Positions 55,490 through 63,946 of a stretch of DNA of 64,000 nt are shown in pieces. The stretch lies in contig NZ_PPDL01000014.1 of the NCBI RefSeq assembly GCF_002994655.1, positions 26,936 to 90,935 on the forward strand, written 5' to 3'. The notes beneath the pieces were generated by a model. That model was given only the letters and a program-made list of their open reading frames with translations. It was not told the origin of the DNA and searched no databases. The DNA comes from Corynebacterium sp. 13CS0277 (GTDB lineage: Bacteria > Actinomycetota > Actinomycetes > Mycobacteriales > Mycobacteriaceae). The position numbers were made by a program, and so were the translations under genes. How positions within the stretch are numbered: position 1 is the first letter of the stretch; each line of letters begins with the position of its first letter.

Positions 55490-55999
55490 CTACCCCAGTC
55501 GCCCCTGGTGGTAGCGCAGCGGTTCGCGAGTGACATCCACGTGACACTCCTCAACAAAGATGGTGACGATGGTGTGGTCACCGCCGTCAGCCCAGCTGGC
55601 CACCGTGCCGACGAAGAACGCCGCCGCCTCACTCAGCACCGGCACACCGGCATCACCCTCCCGACGCAATGGAACACCGGCAAAACGGTCGGGCACATGC
55701 CGGGCGAATTGCACCGCATGCTCCAGCTGCCCGTCGGAGAGCACACTCACCGCAACAGGGCATCCGGGCGCCAGGTGGGGCAACGTGTGGGAGGTGGATT
55801 CGATGGACACCAGCACCATCGCCGGCTCCAGGGACAGGGAGGCGAAGGCGCTGACCGTCATGCCATAGTCGACGCCCGCCGCGCGGGTGGTCACCACGGT
55901 CACCCCACTCGGGAACATTCCTGCCGCGCTGCGCAGCTCAGCACCACTGACCGTGGTGGGTGCCGCATCGGGGGAAAGCTCAGTCACAGCAGTCGACAT
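55490..55999 (-). CDS. Flavin reductase (HpaC-like)
   Basis: 169-residue flavin reductase-domain protein, probably the NAD(P)H:flavin oxidoreductase that feeds reduced flavin to the upstream monooxygenase. Seen: MFPSGVTVVTTRAAGVDYGMTVSAFASLSLEPAMVLVSIE and HTIVTIFVEECHV, with the flavin-binding SAFxSxSLxPP pattern. Its ATG overlaps the monooxygenase stop by one base (TAATG), and GGAAAGGA lies upstream, so translation is coupled. A hairpin (55480-55508) spans its stop codon and may end transcription before leuB. Confidence 0.9.
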   Translation of the reverse strand: MSTAVTELSPDAAPTTVSGAELRSAAGMFPSGVTVVTTRAAGVDYGMTVSAFASLSLEPAMVLVSIESTSHTLPHLAPGCPVAVSVLSDGQLEHAVQFARHVPDRFAGVPLRREGDAGVPVLSEAAAFFVGTVASWADGGDHTIVTIFVEECHVDVTREPLRYHQGRLG

Positions 56000-57273
56000 T
56001 ACACGTCCTTTCCTACGCTAGGCACACCTCCGGGGGCAGCGACAGCTGCCGCATCCACCCCCACATCCCCCACGCCCGCCACATCAACAGCGGGGGTAGC
56101 ATCAGCCCCGTCGAGCTGGGCGAGTTCCCAGCGCAGCTGCGTCTCCGAGGGGGACTGCACGGGAATAAACGCCGCCTCCCGGAACCTGCGGGACGCCGGC
56201 GTGGACTTCGCATAGCCAGCGCCCCCGGCGACGCGGATCTCCAGGGCCGTGGCATCGACCGCCAGCCGCGCGGCCTCCAGGCGGAGTATGAGCAGCTCCC
56301 GGGCGGTGGCGCGACCCGCGCGCGCCAGGGACTCCTGGGTATCGATGGCTTCCCCCAGGCGCTGCTGCAGCTCGGCAAGATCCGGGGCAACCACCGCGTT
56401 CACCCCCTGCAGTCGGGACTGCGCCCCGCGCGCGGCCGCAGCCGCAAGGCCCAGGCACTCCGAGGTTTGCAGCACCACAAAGGTGGGTTTGACTGCGGCG
56501 ACGAAGGCGGCGAAGTCGGCGGTGATGATCTGCGACTCCGGCACGAACACCCGCTCCAGGGTGACGGACGTGGAGGCAGTCGCATTCATGCCGAGCAGCT
56601 GGAAGGGCGCGCCGAGATCCACACCGGGTGCGGAGGCTTCGACGGCGAACACGATCGGCTGGCCGTCCTGCCCCAGAGCTGCGGTGACGATGACCGCATC
56701 GTCGTAAAGATTCGACGCCCACGCCAGTCGGCCAGTGACCTCCACCCCGCCCGGCACGGGCGAGGCAACGAGGTCGATCTCCCCGCAGCCGGATGCATAT
56801 TTCATCGCCGCCGCCATGCCCGTCACCCCGGGGCGCACGCCGAGGGCAAGCTCATCCGCGATCTGATGCAACCGGGGACTGTGCCCCTGGCGCACATACG
56901 TCAACGCCATGAGGTGCGCCCAGGTACTAAACGCCACGGAGAGATCCTCCTCCGCCAGAGCCCGCACGGCGCGCGCCCGCGTCAACAGCGAGACCTCCGC
57001 ACCGAACAGCCCCTCCTCGGCGAGCAGCGGCAGCACGTAGCGCGCCTCCAGCTGCCCTTGGTCGACAGCCGCTGCACTCCGCGCGACCTGGGCCAGAAGC
57101 GACGCATGCACGCTAGGCACAGAGTCGGCCGCGCTAAAGAATTCGGAGGCGGGAGCAGGGCGCCCCACACGCTGCCCCACCCCGGGTGGGGCCTCCCCCG
57201 CCACGCCATCAGCGGGGCGTGCAGCAGCAGCCGGGGTCGGACGGGAGGGGGACGGTTTCACAGCAGTCGTCAT
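55999..57273 (-). CDS. Acyl-CoA dehydrogenase-like flavin-dependent monooxygenase
   Basis: 424-residue protein of the acyl-CoA dehydrogenase fold, in the group that includes DszC, SfnC and related FMNH2-dependent monooxygenases. Seen: EEDLSVAFSTWAHLMAL, ALGVRPGVTGMAAAMKYASG, FQLLGMNATASTSVTLERVFVPESQII and ATALEIRVAGGAGYAKSTPASRRFREA. The translationally coupled flavin reductase supports a two-component monooxygenase rather than a true dehydrogenase. The substrate may be an organosulfur compound, but this is inference. ATG 57273 is chosen; GTG 57279, with GAAAG six bases before it, is an alternative. Both termini are Ala/Pro-rich extensions. Confidence 0.82.
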   Translation of the reverse strand: MTTAVKPSPSRPTPAAAARPADGVAGEAPPGVGQRVGRPAPASEFFSAADSVPSVHASLLAQVARSAAAVDQGQLEARYVLPLLAEEGLFGAEVSLLTRARAVRALAEEDLSVAFSTWAHLMALTYVRQGHSPRLHQIADELALGVRPGVTGMAAAMKYASGCGEIDLVASPVPGGVEVTGRLAWASNLYDDAVIVTAALGQDGQPIVFAVEASAPGVDLGAPFQLLGMNATASTSVTLERVFVPESQIITADFAAFVAAVKPTFVVLQTSECLGLAAAAARGAQSRLQGVNAVVAPDLAELQQRLGEAIDTQESLARAGRATARELLILRLEAARLAVDATALEIRVAGGAGYAKSTPASRRFREAAFIPVQSPSETQLRWELAQLDGADATPAVDVAGVGDVGVDAAAVAAPGGVPSVGKDV

Positions 57274-57439
57274 GTTCACAATCAACTTTCAGGGACGTGT
57301 TTACGGGGTGCAATAAGTTCTTAGCCGCGCGGCCCCACCCCCGGGGCAGCGACTGGAGTGCGCCAGGCGCATGCGTGGAGGGTGGCGGCACAGCGAATGG
57401 AGAAGAGAGGAATCGCCGCAGGCAGTCTGCGAACGGGGC

Positions 57440-57988
57440 TTACTTCAAGGTGGAGGTCAGCTGGGCCGGGCGGGTGTAGGTGTTGACCACCGGGGACCAG
57501 GTAATGGCGTCGTCGTGGATCTGCTGCAAGGTCTCCCGGTCGGCGTCGCCCTCAAGCTCGATGGAGACACGCACGTCGGACACGCCGGGGCGCTTGTGCT
57601 CCCCCAGATCGCCGACACCCCACGTCGGGGAGACATCGATATCGGACTCGATGTCGATGGCGATCTTGGTCAAGGTCACGCCCCGCTTGGTCGCGATCGC
57701 CTGCAGGCCCACGCTGATGCAGGATGCCAGCGCCGCCTGGGCGATCTCGGTGGGGTTTGCGGCCACATCGTCGCCGAGCAGCGCCGGCGGCTCCGCGACG
57801 ACGACGGGGGCAAGGTCACGGATTTGGGTGTAATTGCGGAACTTGCCGTCAGCTTCCGTGTGCGTGCGGATCACCTTCCTGCCGCCCTCAGGGTTGGCGA
57901 TGTTCTTGGCGGCGAGCTCGTCGAGACGCGCGGCGTCAATCGGCTCCAGCGGGGTGCCGTCGGCATGATTCGGAGTGAGGGAAGACAT
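57440..57988 (-). CDS. OsmC-family protein
   Basis: 182-residue OsmC-like protein. OsmC/Ohr proteins reduce organic hydroperoxides with two cysteines. Here the first (peroxidatic) position is kept in AALASCISVGLQA, but the second motif reads WSPVVNTY, where family members usually have CPV, so the resolving cysteine is replaced by serine. The protein may therefore not act as a classical peroxidase. ATG 57988 has GGAG six bases upstream. It is the first gene of the operon OsmC-monooxygenase-reductase, although 166 bases separate it from the second gene. Confidence 0.88.
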   Translation of the reverse strand: MSSLTPNHADGTPLEPIDAARLDELAAKNIANPEGGRKVIRTHTEADGKFRNYTQIRDLAPVVVAEPPALLGDDVAANPTEIAQAALASCISVGLQAIATKRGVTLTKIAIDIESDIDVSPTWGVGDLGEHKRPGVSDVRVSIELEGDADRETLQQIHDDAITWSPVVNTYTRPAQLTSTLK

Positions 57989-58068
57989 GAGTGCTCCTGT
58001 CAAAAGGCGTGTGGTCGTGAGTGTGTCCCGCCGCCCCGGGCATGTGCTCCAGGTCGACGTTGCAGACG

Positions 58069-58098
58069 ACCATACACACTTCTAGACGGTCCTGTCTA
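58069..58098 (-). promoter_or_regulatory. Promoter of the OsmC-monooxygenase operon
   Basis: Minus-strand TAGACA (58098-58093) and TATGGT (58074-58069) with an 18-base spacer, giving a leader of about 74 bases. The inverted repeat at 58081-58098 covers the -35 and the spacer. Confidence 0.55.
58081..58098. promoter_or_regulatory. Operator-like inverted repeat 1
   Basis: TCTAGACGGTCCTGTCTA: inverted halves TAGAC/GTCTA around six bases. It overlaps the predicted promoter. TetR-type repressors bind sites of this kind. Confidence 0.65.
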
Positions 58099-58113
58099 GT
58101 GCGAGGCGACTTT

Positions 58114-58131
58114 TCTAAACCGCTTCGTCTA
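58114..58131. promoter_or_regulatory. Operator-like inverted repeat 2
   Basis: TCTAAACCGCTTCGTCTA, a second copy of the TCTAnAC-N6-GTCTA pattern, exactly 33 bases from copy 1 and upstream of the -35 box. Confidence 0.6.
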
Positions 58132-58472
58132 TTTGTAAGAGAAGTTCCCCCCTCCCCCGCCCTGCAAATACCATCGATTGCTCCTCACCACGCCACCGCA
58201 CACCCACCGCCACAAAGCGCCATCAGCGCACGTCACAGCCTTGCAGGCCGCGAGAGCTGCGCGCCCACCAGACTCACGGCGCCACCACCCACACCCACCT
58301 GTACAGACCCACCGGGCGCCACCCGCACCGACGGCCCCCACATCACCCCCGGGGGTGAATCTGCGCGCCAAGTGCCCACCCACACAGTCCACCAACAGAC
58401 AGATTGGTCCACTCCCCTCGTGCAGCGGCGGCCACGGCGTACTCGGCGGGGCCATGTGATTGGATGGAGGGC

Positions 58473-59012
58473 ATGAACAGTCTGCTTGTTGTCGGCCTCG
58501 GAAACCCGGGCCCGGAGTACGAACGCACCCGCCACAACATCGGCTACATGATCGTCGACGAACTCGCCGCCCGGGAGCACGTCACCTTGAGCCAGCACAA
58601 GAAGACCAACACGTTCCTCGGCGCCTTCAAACAGGGCGCGACCACCGTGGCGTTGATGCGGGCGCGGAGCTTCATGAACGACTCCGGCGGGCCGGTGAAG
58701 GCCGTCAGCCAGTTTTACAAGGTGCCGCCCAGCAACATTCTCGTCATCCACGACGAACTAGACCGGGACTTCGGGGCCTCCGACATCAAGCTCGGTGGCG
58801 GGGCGAATGGGCACAATGGGCTGAAAAGCATCGCGAAAGCGCTGGGCACCCCAGATTTCCCGCGCCTGCGCTTCGGCATCGGCCGCCCGCCGGGCCGGCA
58901 GGAGCCACGCAGTTTCGTGTTGAAGCCGTTCACCAAGGCGGAACAGCAGGAGCTCCCCGTCGCCATCGATGAGGCGCTGCGGGTCGTGGACGACTACATC
59001 CGGGGCCTGTAG
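58473..59012 (+). CDS. pth: Peptidyl-tRNA hydrolase
   Basis: 179-residue Pth, which frees tRNA from peptidyl-tRNA dropped off ribosomes. Seen: VVGLGNPGPEYERTRHNIGYMIVDELA (catalytic His in RHN), RSFMNDSGGPVKAV, ILVIHDELDRDFG (Asp) and GGGANGHNGLKSI. ATG 58473 begins the homologous sequence, though the GGAGG upstream is only two or three bases away; ATG 58464 is possible and would add MEG. It is convergent with serA. Confidence 0.94.
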   Translation: MNSLLVVGLGNPGPEYERTRHNIGYMIVDELAAREHVTLSQHKKTNTFLGAFKQGATTVALMRARSFMNDSGGPVKAVSQFYKVPPSNILVIHDELDRDFGASDIKLGGGANGHNGLKSIAKALGTPDFPRLRFGIGRPPGRQEPRSFVLKPFTKAEQQELPVAIDEALRVVDDYIRGL

Positions 59013-59046
59013 GCCTCCCTGCACCCACGGGGCGAAGAAACAGCAA

Positions 59047-59109
59047 CGCCGCGGCCGTCCCCGCTGTCCCGTCACATCACTGTGTCGGGGGCGGGCACTG
59101 GCCGCGGCG
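59047..59109. terminator. Bidirectional terminator, pth / serA
   Basis: Arms CGCCGCGGCC and GGCCGCGGCG (59047-59056, 59100-59109) with further internal GC pairing, between convergent genes. Confidence 0.65.
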
Positions 59110-59125
59110 CGTGCGCGGTGACTGT

Positions 59126-60715
59126 TTAGGCGTCGAAGTCGAGCTGGATTGCCTTGGCGACGAGTTCGGCGGTGATCTCGTCGATGAGTGCCTGAGGAAC
59201 TTCCGAATCGACGCGAAGCACCAGGGTGGCACCCTCACCGTCGGAGTCCTGGGACAGGGCAGCGGCGACGATGTTGACGCCCGCGGCACCCAGCTTGGTG
59301 CCGACCTTGCCGAGCAGGCCGGGGGCGTCGGTGTAGTGCAGGAACAGGTTGCGGCCCTGGGCACGCATGTCGAGGCCACGGCCGTTGATGCGGACGATCT
59401 TCTCGACACGCTCCAGGCCGGTCAGGGCACCGACGACGGAGGCGGTGCTGCCATCGGCGCCGATGGCCTTGACCTCCACGACGGAGCGGTGGGAGACGCT
59501 CTCCGGCTCCGTGGTGACCTTCAGGTCCACGCCACGCTCCTCGGCAATGCGGGGCGCGTTGACGAAAGTGACCGGCTCATCAATGATGGCGCTGAACAGG
59601 CCACGCAGAGCCGACAGGCCGAGAGTGGACACGTCCTCGCTGGACAGCTCGCCACGGGCGGTGACCTCAAGGGTGACGGGGGCGACGTCGAGAATCTCGC
59701 CGGCGACGAGACCCAGCTTGCGGGCCAGATCCAGCCACAGGGCCACCTCTTCGCCCACGCGGCCACCATCAACGTTGACGGCATCCGGCACGAACTCGCC
59801 CGCCAGGGCCTTGAGCACAGAGTCCGCCACGTCGGTGCCGGCACGATCCTGGGCTTCCACGGTGGAGGCACCCAGGTGGGGGGTCACCACAACCTCGGGG
59901 CGGGCGAACAGCGGGGAGTCAGTGCACGGCTCGGAGGCATACACGTCGAAACCTGCGCCACGGATGTGGCCGGCCTCAATCGCATCCACCAGGGCCTGCT
60001 CGTCGACGAGGCCACCGCGGGCGGCGTTGACGATGATCTGCCCCTTCTTCGCCTTGGCGAGCAGCTCAGCATCAAACATGCCGGCCGTTTCCTTCGTCTT
60101 CGGCAGGTGAATGGTGACGAAGTCCGCCCGGCCCATCAGTTCCTCAAGGGACACCAGCTCCACACCCAGCTGCGCGGCACGCGCCGGGTTGGCGTAGGGG
60201 TCGTAGGCGATGATGGTGGTTTCGAAGGCGGCGAGGCGCTGCGCGAACAGCTGGCCGATGTGGCCGAAGCCGACGATGCCGACGGTCTTGCCGAAGATTT
60301 CGACACCGGTGAAGGAGGAACGCTTCCACTCCCCCTGGCGCAGCGTTGCATCCGCGGCGGGAATCTGGCGGGCGGTCGCCAGCAGCAGGGAGATGGCGTG
60401 CTCGCAGGCGGAGTGAATGTTGGACGTCGGGGCGTTGACGACCATGACGCCACGCTCCGTGGCGGTGGGGATATCAACGTTGTCCAGGCCCACACCGGCA
60501 CGGCCGACAATCTTCAGCTTCGGCGCTGCTTCCAGCACTTCCCGGTCCACGGTCGTCGCGGAACGCACCAGCAGGGCGTCCGCGTCGGCGACGGCGGCGA
60601 GAAGTTCAGGACGGTTGGGGCCATCCACCCAGCGCACCTCGACGGCGTCGCCGAGGGCATCAACGGTGGACTGAGCGAGTTTATCTGCGATGAGGACAAC
60701 CGGGCGGTTACTCAC
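59126..60715 (-). CDS. serA: D-3-phosphoglycerate dehydrogenase
   Basis: 529-residue SerA, the first enzyme of serine synthesis from 3-phosphoglycerate. Seen: [43 protein letters not shown] (NAD site), [29 protein letters not shown] (catalytic His), an intervening substrate-binding domain and a C-terminal ACT domain ([19 protein letters not shown]). This is the long actinobacterial type that is feedback-inhibited by serine. GTG 60715 has AGGAG nine bases upstream. The frame upstream to 60829 is not family-like. Confidence 0.96.
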   Translation of the reverse strand: MSNRPVVLIADKLAQSTVDALGDAVEVRWVDGPNRPELLAAVADADALLVRSATTVDREVLEAAPKLKIVGRAGVGLDNVDIPTATERGVMVVNAPTSNIHSACEHAISLLLATARQIPAADATLRQGEWKRSSFTGVEIFGKTVGIVGFGHIGQLFAQRLAAFETTIIAYDPYANPARAAQLGVELVSLEELMGRADFVTIHLPKTKETAGMFDAELLAKAKKGQIIVNAARGGLVDEQALVDAIEAGHIRGAGFDVYASEPCTDSPLFARPEVVVTPHLGASTVEAQDRAGTDVADSVLKALAGEFVPDAVNVDGGRVGEEVALWLDLARKLGLVAGEILDVAPVTLEVTARGELSSEDVSTLGLSALRGLFSAIIDEPVTFVNAPRIAEERGVDLKVTTEPESVSHRSVVEVKAIGADGSTASVVGALTGLERVEKIVRINGRGLDMRAQGRNLFLHYTDAPGLLGKVGTKLGAAGVNIVAAALSQDSDGEGATLVLRVDSEVPQALIDEITAELVAKAIQLDFDA

Positions 60716-60973
60716 GTGCTTGATCTCCTGTAAGGATATTTTTTTCGCCACTTGCGCCCGTCGGCACGACCGCGTCGACTGGTGAAAAGCGCAAGGGGTC
60801 AGCGCCGGATCACCTGGCGCGTGACTCAAGCAGCAAGCCTAGACCAACGATGCCCTAACCGCCCACTAACCAGGGGTTACGGGGGTAGGCGCATCGCCCC
60901 CGTCTGTGACGGATATCCACCACACCCCACCCCCTTCCAGCACCCCCAGCCCACTGGCGCGTCGGCTGCGGGG

Positions 60974-61951
60974 TTACTGGTAAGAAACGAACACCGGCTG
61001 CGGGGCGACCGCCATCGTCTCCTCTGGGGTGAACATCGGCTGGTCCTCGTCGTAGAAGTTCTTCCACGCGACGAAGATGCGCGGGTCGAGTTCCTGCCGC
61101 ATCGTGTCCCACGTGAGCATCTTGTCTTCCCGGGGGCCGTGGCCGTCGACATGGATGACGGTGGCGAGTTCCGGGTGCTCGAGGTTGAGATTCTCCCGGT
61201 TGCGGATCATCTGCAGCTGGAACTGGTGCAGCACCAGCAGCTTCTGCGGAAGGTTGTTGTCCCGGGTGAGCTGGGCCAACCAGTCTGCGACCTCGTTAAT
61301 TTGCTCTGCGTCGACGTGCCCCACGTTGTCACCGGGCAGATCCTCTGGCCCGAGGGCCCATTCGGGGTCAATAGCAAGCCCCACCCCGGGCCGCAGCAAC
61401 AGGTCGGTGTACTGCTGCGCGAGGTTCAGCAGGCTATCCCGCCCGGGCTGAATGTCAAGGATCGCGATGCCACCGGCTGCGGTGATGGCGTCCACAGATT
61501 CCACCAGGTCAGCCGGGTCGGTTTCGTTGACGTAGTTGCCATCCGCACCGGGGTCGGCGGCGGCCACGGTGGCGATAATTTCGAAGGCGGGGACGACCGG
61601 CAGGTCACTGAACGGCTGGTAGTACTCGGCGATCTGTTGCACGCGCCCCACGGCCTCACTAGGGGGCTGCTCCCCCAGGGCACCCAGGGCAGGGCCACTG
61701 GGGTGCCCGTAGAGGGCGACGATGCGATGCCCAGGCAGCAGAGTCGTCGTCCCCGTCGGCAGCAACGGAGCCGGCGGAGCCTCACTCGTCGTCGGCGTCG
61801 CCGTCGAGCTGGCAGTGACAGGAGCGCTCGTCTGCTCGTCCGCACAGGCAGCGAGCGACACCAGTGTGCCGCAGGCCGCCAGCACTGCCACCACCCGGGT
61901 GACAGCCCGGTCACGGGCAGGCGTCAAACGGAGTCGGTTAGGCGAAGGCAT
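60974..61951 (-). CDS. Uncharacterised lipoprotein
   Basis: 325-residue exported lipoprotein. The signal peptide ends at the lipobox LAACA (Cys at residue 36), followed by a Thr/Ser/Ala/Pro linker. The mature part includes IVALYGHPSGPALGALGEQ, GGIAILDIQPGRDSLL, GVGLAIDPEWALGP and HQFQLQMIRNREN, which look like strands and loops of a TIM-barrel-like domain, but I recognise no characterised family. Its start overlaps the end of the DUF262 gene by 14 bases, so the two are translated from one message. Function unknown. Confidence 0.8.
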   Translation of the reverse strand: MPSPNRLRLTPARDRAVTRVVAVLAACGTLVSLAACADEQTSAPVTASSTATPTTSEAPPAPLLPTGTTTLLPGHRIVALYGHPSGPALGALGEQPPSEAVGRVQQIAEYYQPFSDLPVVPAFEIIATVAAADPGADGNYVNETDPADLVESVDAITAAGGIAILDIQPGRDSLLNLAQQYTDLLLRPGVGLAIDPEWALGPEDLPGDNVGHVDAEQINEVADWLAQLTRDNNLPQKLLVLHQFQLQMIRNRENLNLEHPELATVIHVDGHGPREDKMLTWDTMRQELDPRIFVAWKNFYDEDQPMFTPEETMAVAPQPVFVSYQ

Positions 61952-63764
61952 TCGGCCCTTCCACCCCGCCGGTCAGGTCGTCGTCATTGACATCGCGGTG
62001 GGCGGTGGCCCCCATCGCGACGTCAATCATGTCCACGAGCTGGCTGCGCCGGTCAGCGAAGAAGGCATCCGCCTTCGCCTTGTGCAGCAGCGCCGGGTCG
62101 AGCACGTGGGTGGCGAGCACCGCATCGAACTCATCGTCCTCCATGAGCGACTTGGCCTGGACGCGGCCCAAGTAGCGGGCCGGAGAAGCCCCGCCGAGGA
62201 TGACTTCCGTGCGACGTGCCATCGGGGTGCGGTTGATGACCGAGGTTGCGAGCACCGGGTCGATGCCCGCCTCCGCACAGTAGGCCAGCGGGAAAATCGG
62301 GTGGAAGTCCGTGTCCAGGGCGAAGTAGGTGTCCGCAGTGAACTCCTGGGCGGTACGCCAGTCCTTCGCGCCACGCCCCATGATGAGCGCATAGATGCCC
62401 TTATACAGGCCATCCTTTGGGGTGGCGCTGAGGAGACGGGACTCAACGAAGGTTGCCGAGGACACAGTGCCGGGCACCGGCGCAGTGTTCTCCCCGAGGG
62501 CACCATCGATAACCCACGCGACGACCTCGATGACGTCGCGGGCGGCGCGGTTAATCACGCTCGGGCCGCCGTAGAGCTCACCGAACACACCACACCAGAA
62601 CCAGCGGTGCAGGCGATCAAGAGCTTCCGCGTTGGCGAGCACCCCGCCGGGCACGCCGAGTTCCGCACTCGCATCGTCCAACAAGGCGAGGATGACAGCC
62701 AGCGGAACGATCTGGAAGGTATAAGGCACCAGATCCTTGGTGAGAATGTCGCGTTCGCTGAGGAATGCCGACGCCATGACGTAGGCCTCGCGCATGCGGG
62801 CCGCACCAGCCAAGTACTCGTCCAACGACAGCCTCAGAATGTCTTCACGCTGGCCGCGGGCGTAGCCCTGCTTGGCGGTCACATACAGCGACACTGCCAT
62901 GAGCCAGTCGGTGCGCTTCAGGCCCGCCAGATTGGCATGATGGGCGCGCACCTCTTCGGTGAGGCGGTAGTCGTCCATGAGAGAAAAGTCGGGGTTCTCC
63001 GATGCGAACACTGCAGTCAGCAGGTCGAACACACCCATCTGCAGGCCGGCGGAGTTGACCTGCGCGAAGATAGAGCCCACGCCGCCCTGGGCGGTTTCCC
63101 GATCAAGGCGAATCATCGGCACGCTGTAGCGAACCAAAGGCTTGGCGATCTGGTTGTGGAACTGCTTCGCCGCCTGGCTCTTTGCCGGGTCGCCACTGGC
63201 AGCCAAGTCGAAGAGCATGTCGCTGCCCCGATCAGACAGCAAAGCGCTCACGGGCATGAGCCCCTGCTCGATGGCGTGCGCATCGTTGTCGACGCGCTGG
63301 AAACGGCGGCGTGCAAAGTGGGAGCGCACCTCCCCGGAGGCGGAGACGGAAATAACGGCCTCGTCGGGCATGATGTCGTGCGCTACAGCAGTGGCGATAT
63401 CGACGTAGAACTGGCGGCGAATCTTCTTATCGCGGTGGTCGACCGTATCGACGATGCCGTCGCCACGCAGGCAGTGGTACAGCGTGGTCATGCGCTGCTG
63501 CCCATCCAGGAGCAAAAGACCCGGGTTCACGTGGTTCTCAGGCGCGCCGTCCAGGGGCCGGGGCCGGAAACGCATCGGCTCATTGCGGGTATCCAGGGCC
63601 AGAAGGGCACCCATCGGGTAGCCGCGCAGCACCGTCACGAGGAGACTGCGAATGTGGTCGACGTCCCACAGGTACTGGCGCTGAAAGTCCGGCAGCTGCA
63701 AGTCACCGCGGTCGATGCGGTTGAACAGGTCGATGAGGTCATAGCTTGGCGTGGAAAAACCCAT
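61938..63764 (-). CDS. DUF262 domain protein
   Basis: 608-residue protein with an N-terminal DUF262 domain: LPDFQRQYLWD and LLLDGQQRMTTL are the signature stretches of the ParB/GmrS-like nuclease-NTPase fold. The rest is mainly helical. DUF262 occurs in GmrSD type IV restriction enzymes and other defence proteins; no DUF1524 HNH motif is evident at the C-terminus, so this resembles a stand-alone GmrS-like half. The role is unknown. ATG 63764 lies seven bases after a -10-like TAGTGT (63777-63772), which suggests a leaderless mRNA. The lipoprotein gene overlaps its 3' end. Confidence 0.85.
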   Translation of the reverse strand: MGFSTPSYDLIDLFNRIDRGDLQLPDFQRQYLWDVDHIRSLLVTVLRGYPMGALLALDTRNEPMRFRPRPLDGAPENHVNPGLLLLDGQQRMTTLYHCLRGDGIVDTVDHRDKKIRRQFYVDIATAVAHDIMPDEAVISVSASGEVRSHFARRRFQRVDNDAHAIEQGLMPVSALLSDRGSDMLFDLAASGDPAKSQAAKQFHNQIAKPLVRYSVPMIRLDRETAQGGVGSIFAQVNSAGLQMGVFDLLTAVFASENPDFSLMDDYRLTEEVRAHHANLAGLKRTDWLMAVSLYVTAKQGYARGQREDILRLSLDEYLAGAARMREAYVMASAFLSERDILTKDLVPYTFQIVPLAVILALLDDASAELGVPGGVLANAEALDRLHRWFWCGVFGELYGGPSVINRAARDVIEVVAWVIDGALGENTAPVPGTVSSATFVESRLLSATPKDGLYKGIYALIMGRGAKDWRTAQEFTADTYFALDTDFHPIFPLAYCAEAGIDPVLATSVINRTPMARRTEVILGGASPARYLGRVQAKSLMEDDEFDAVLATHVLDPALLHKAKADAFFADRRSQLVDMIDVAMGATAHRDVNDDDLTGGVEGPNAFA

Positions 63765-63946
63765 GCCTCCCACACTAGCCCCGCACGCTGCGTGCACGCA
63801 CCCGGAGATTCACCACACCAGCCGCCTACCGATACCCACCCCCGGATGGGGAGGGTCTGCTTCAATTTTTGGCATAGGGCAAACTAGCCCCCAGGGGTCC
63901 CGCGCCCCGATGAACTCCCTACCTCAACACCCCGCAAGGAACCCCT

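Larger units (their letters stand above)
57989..58472. other. Divergent osmC / pth intergenic region
   Basis: 484 bases. The first 150 hold the promoter and twin operators of the osmC operon. From about 58150 to 58460 the sequence is C-rich with no recognised gene or strong hairpin; the pth promoter must lie in its right end but I cannot place it. Confidence 0.5.
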
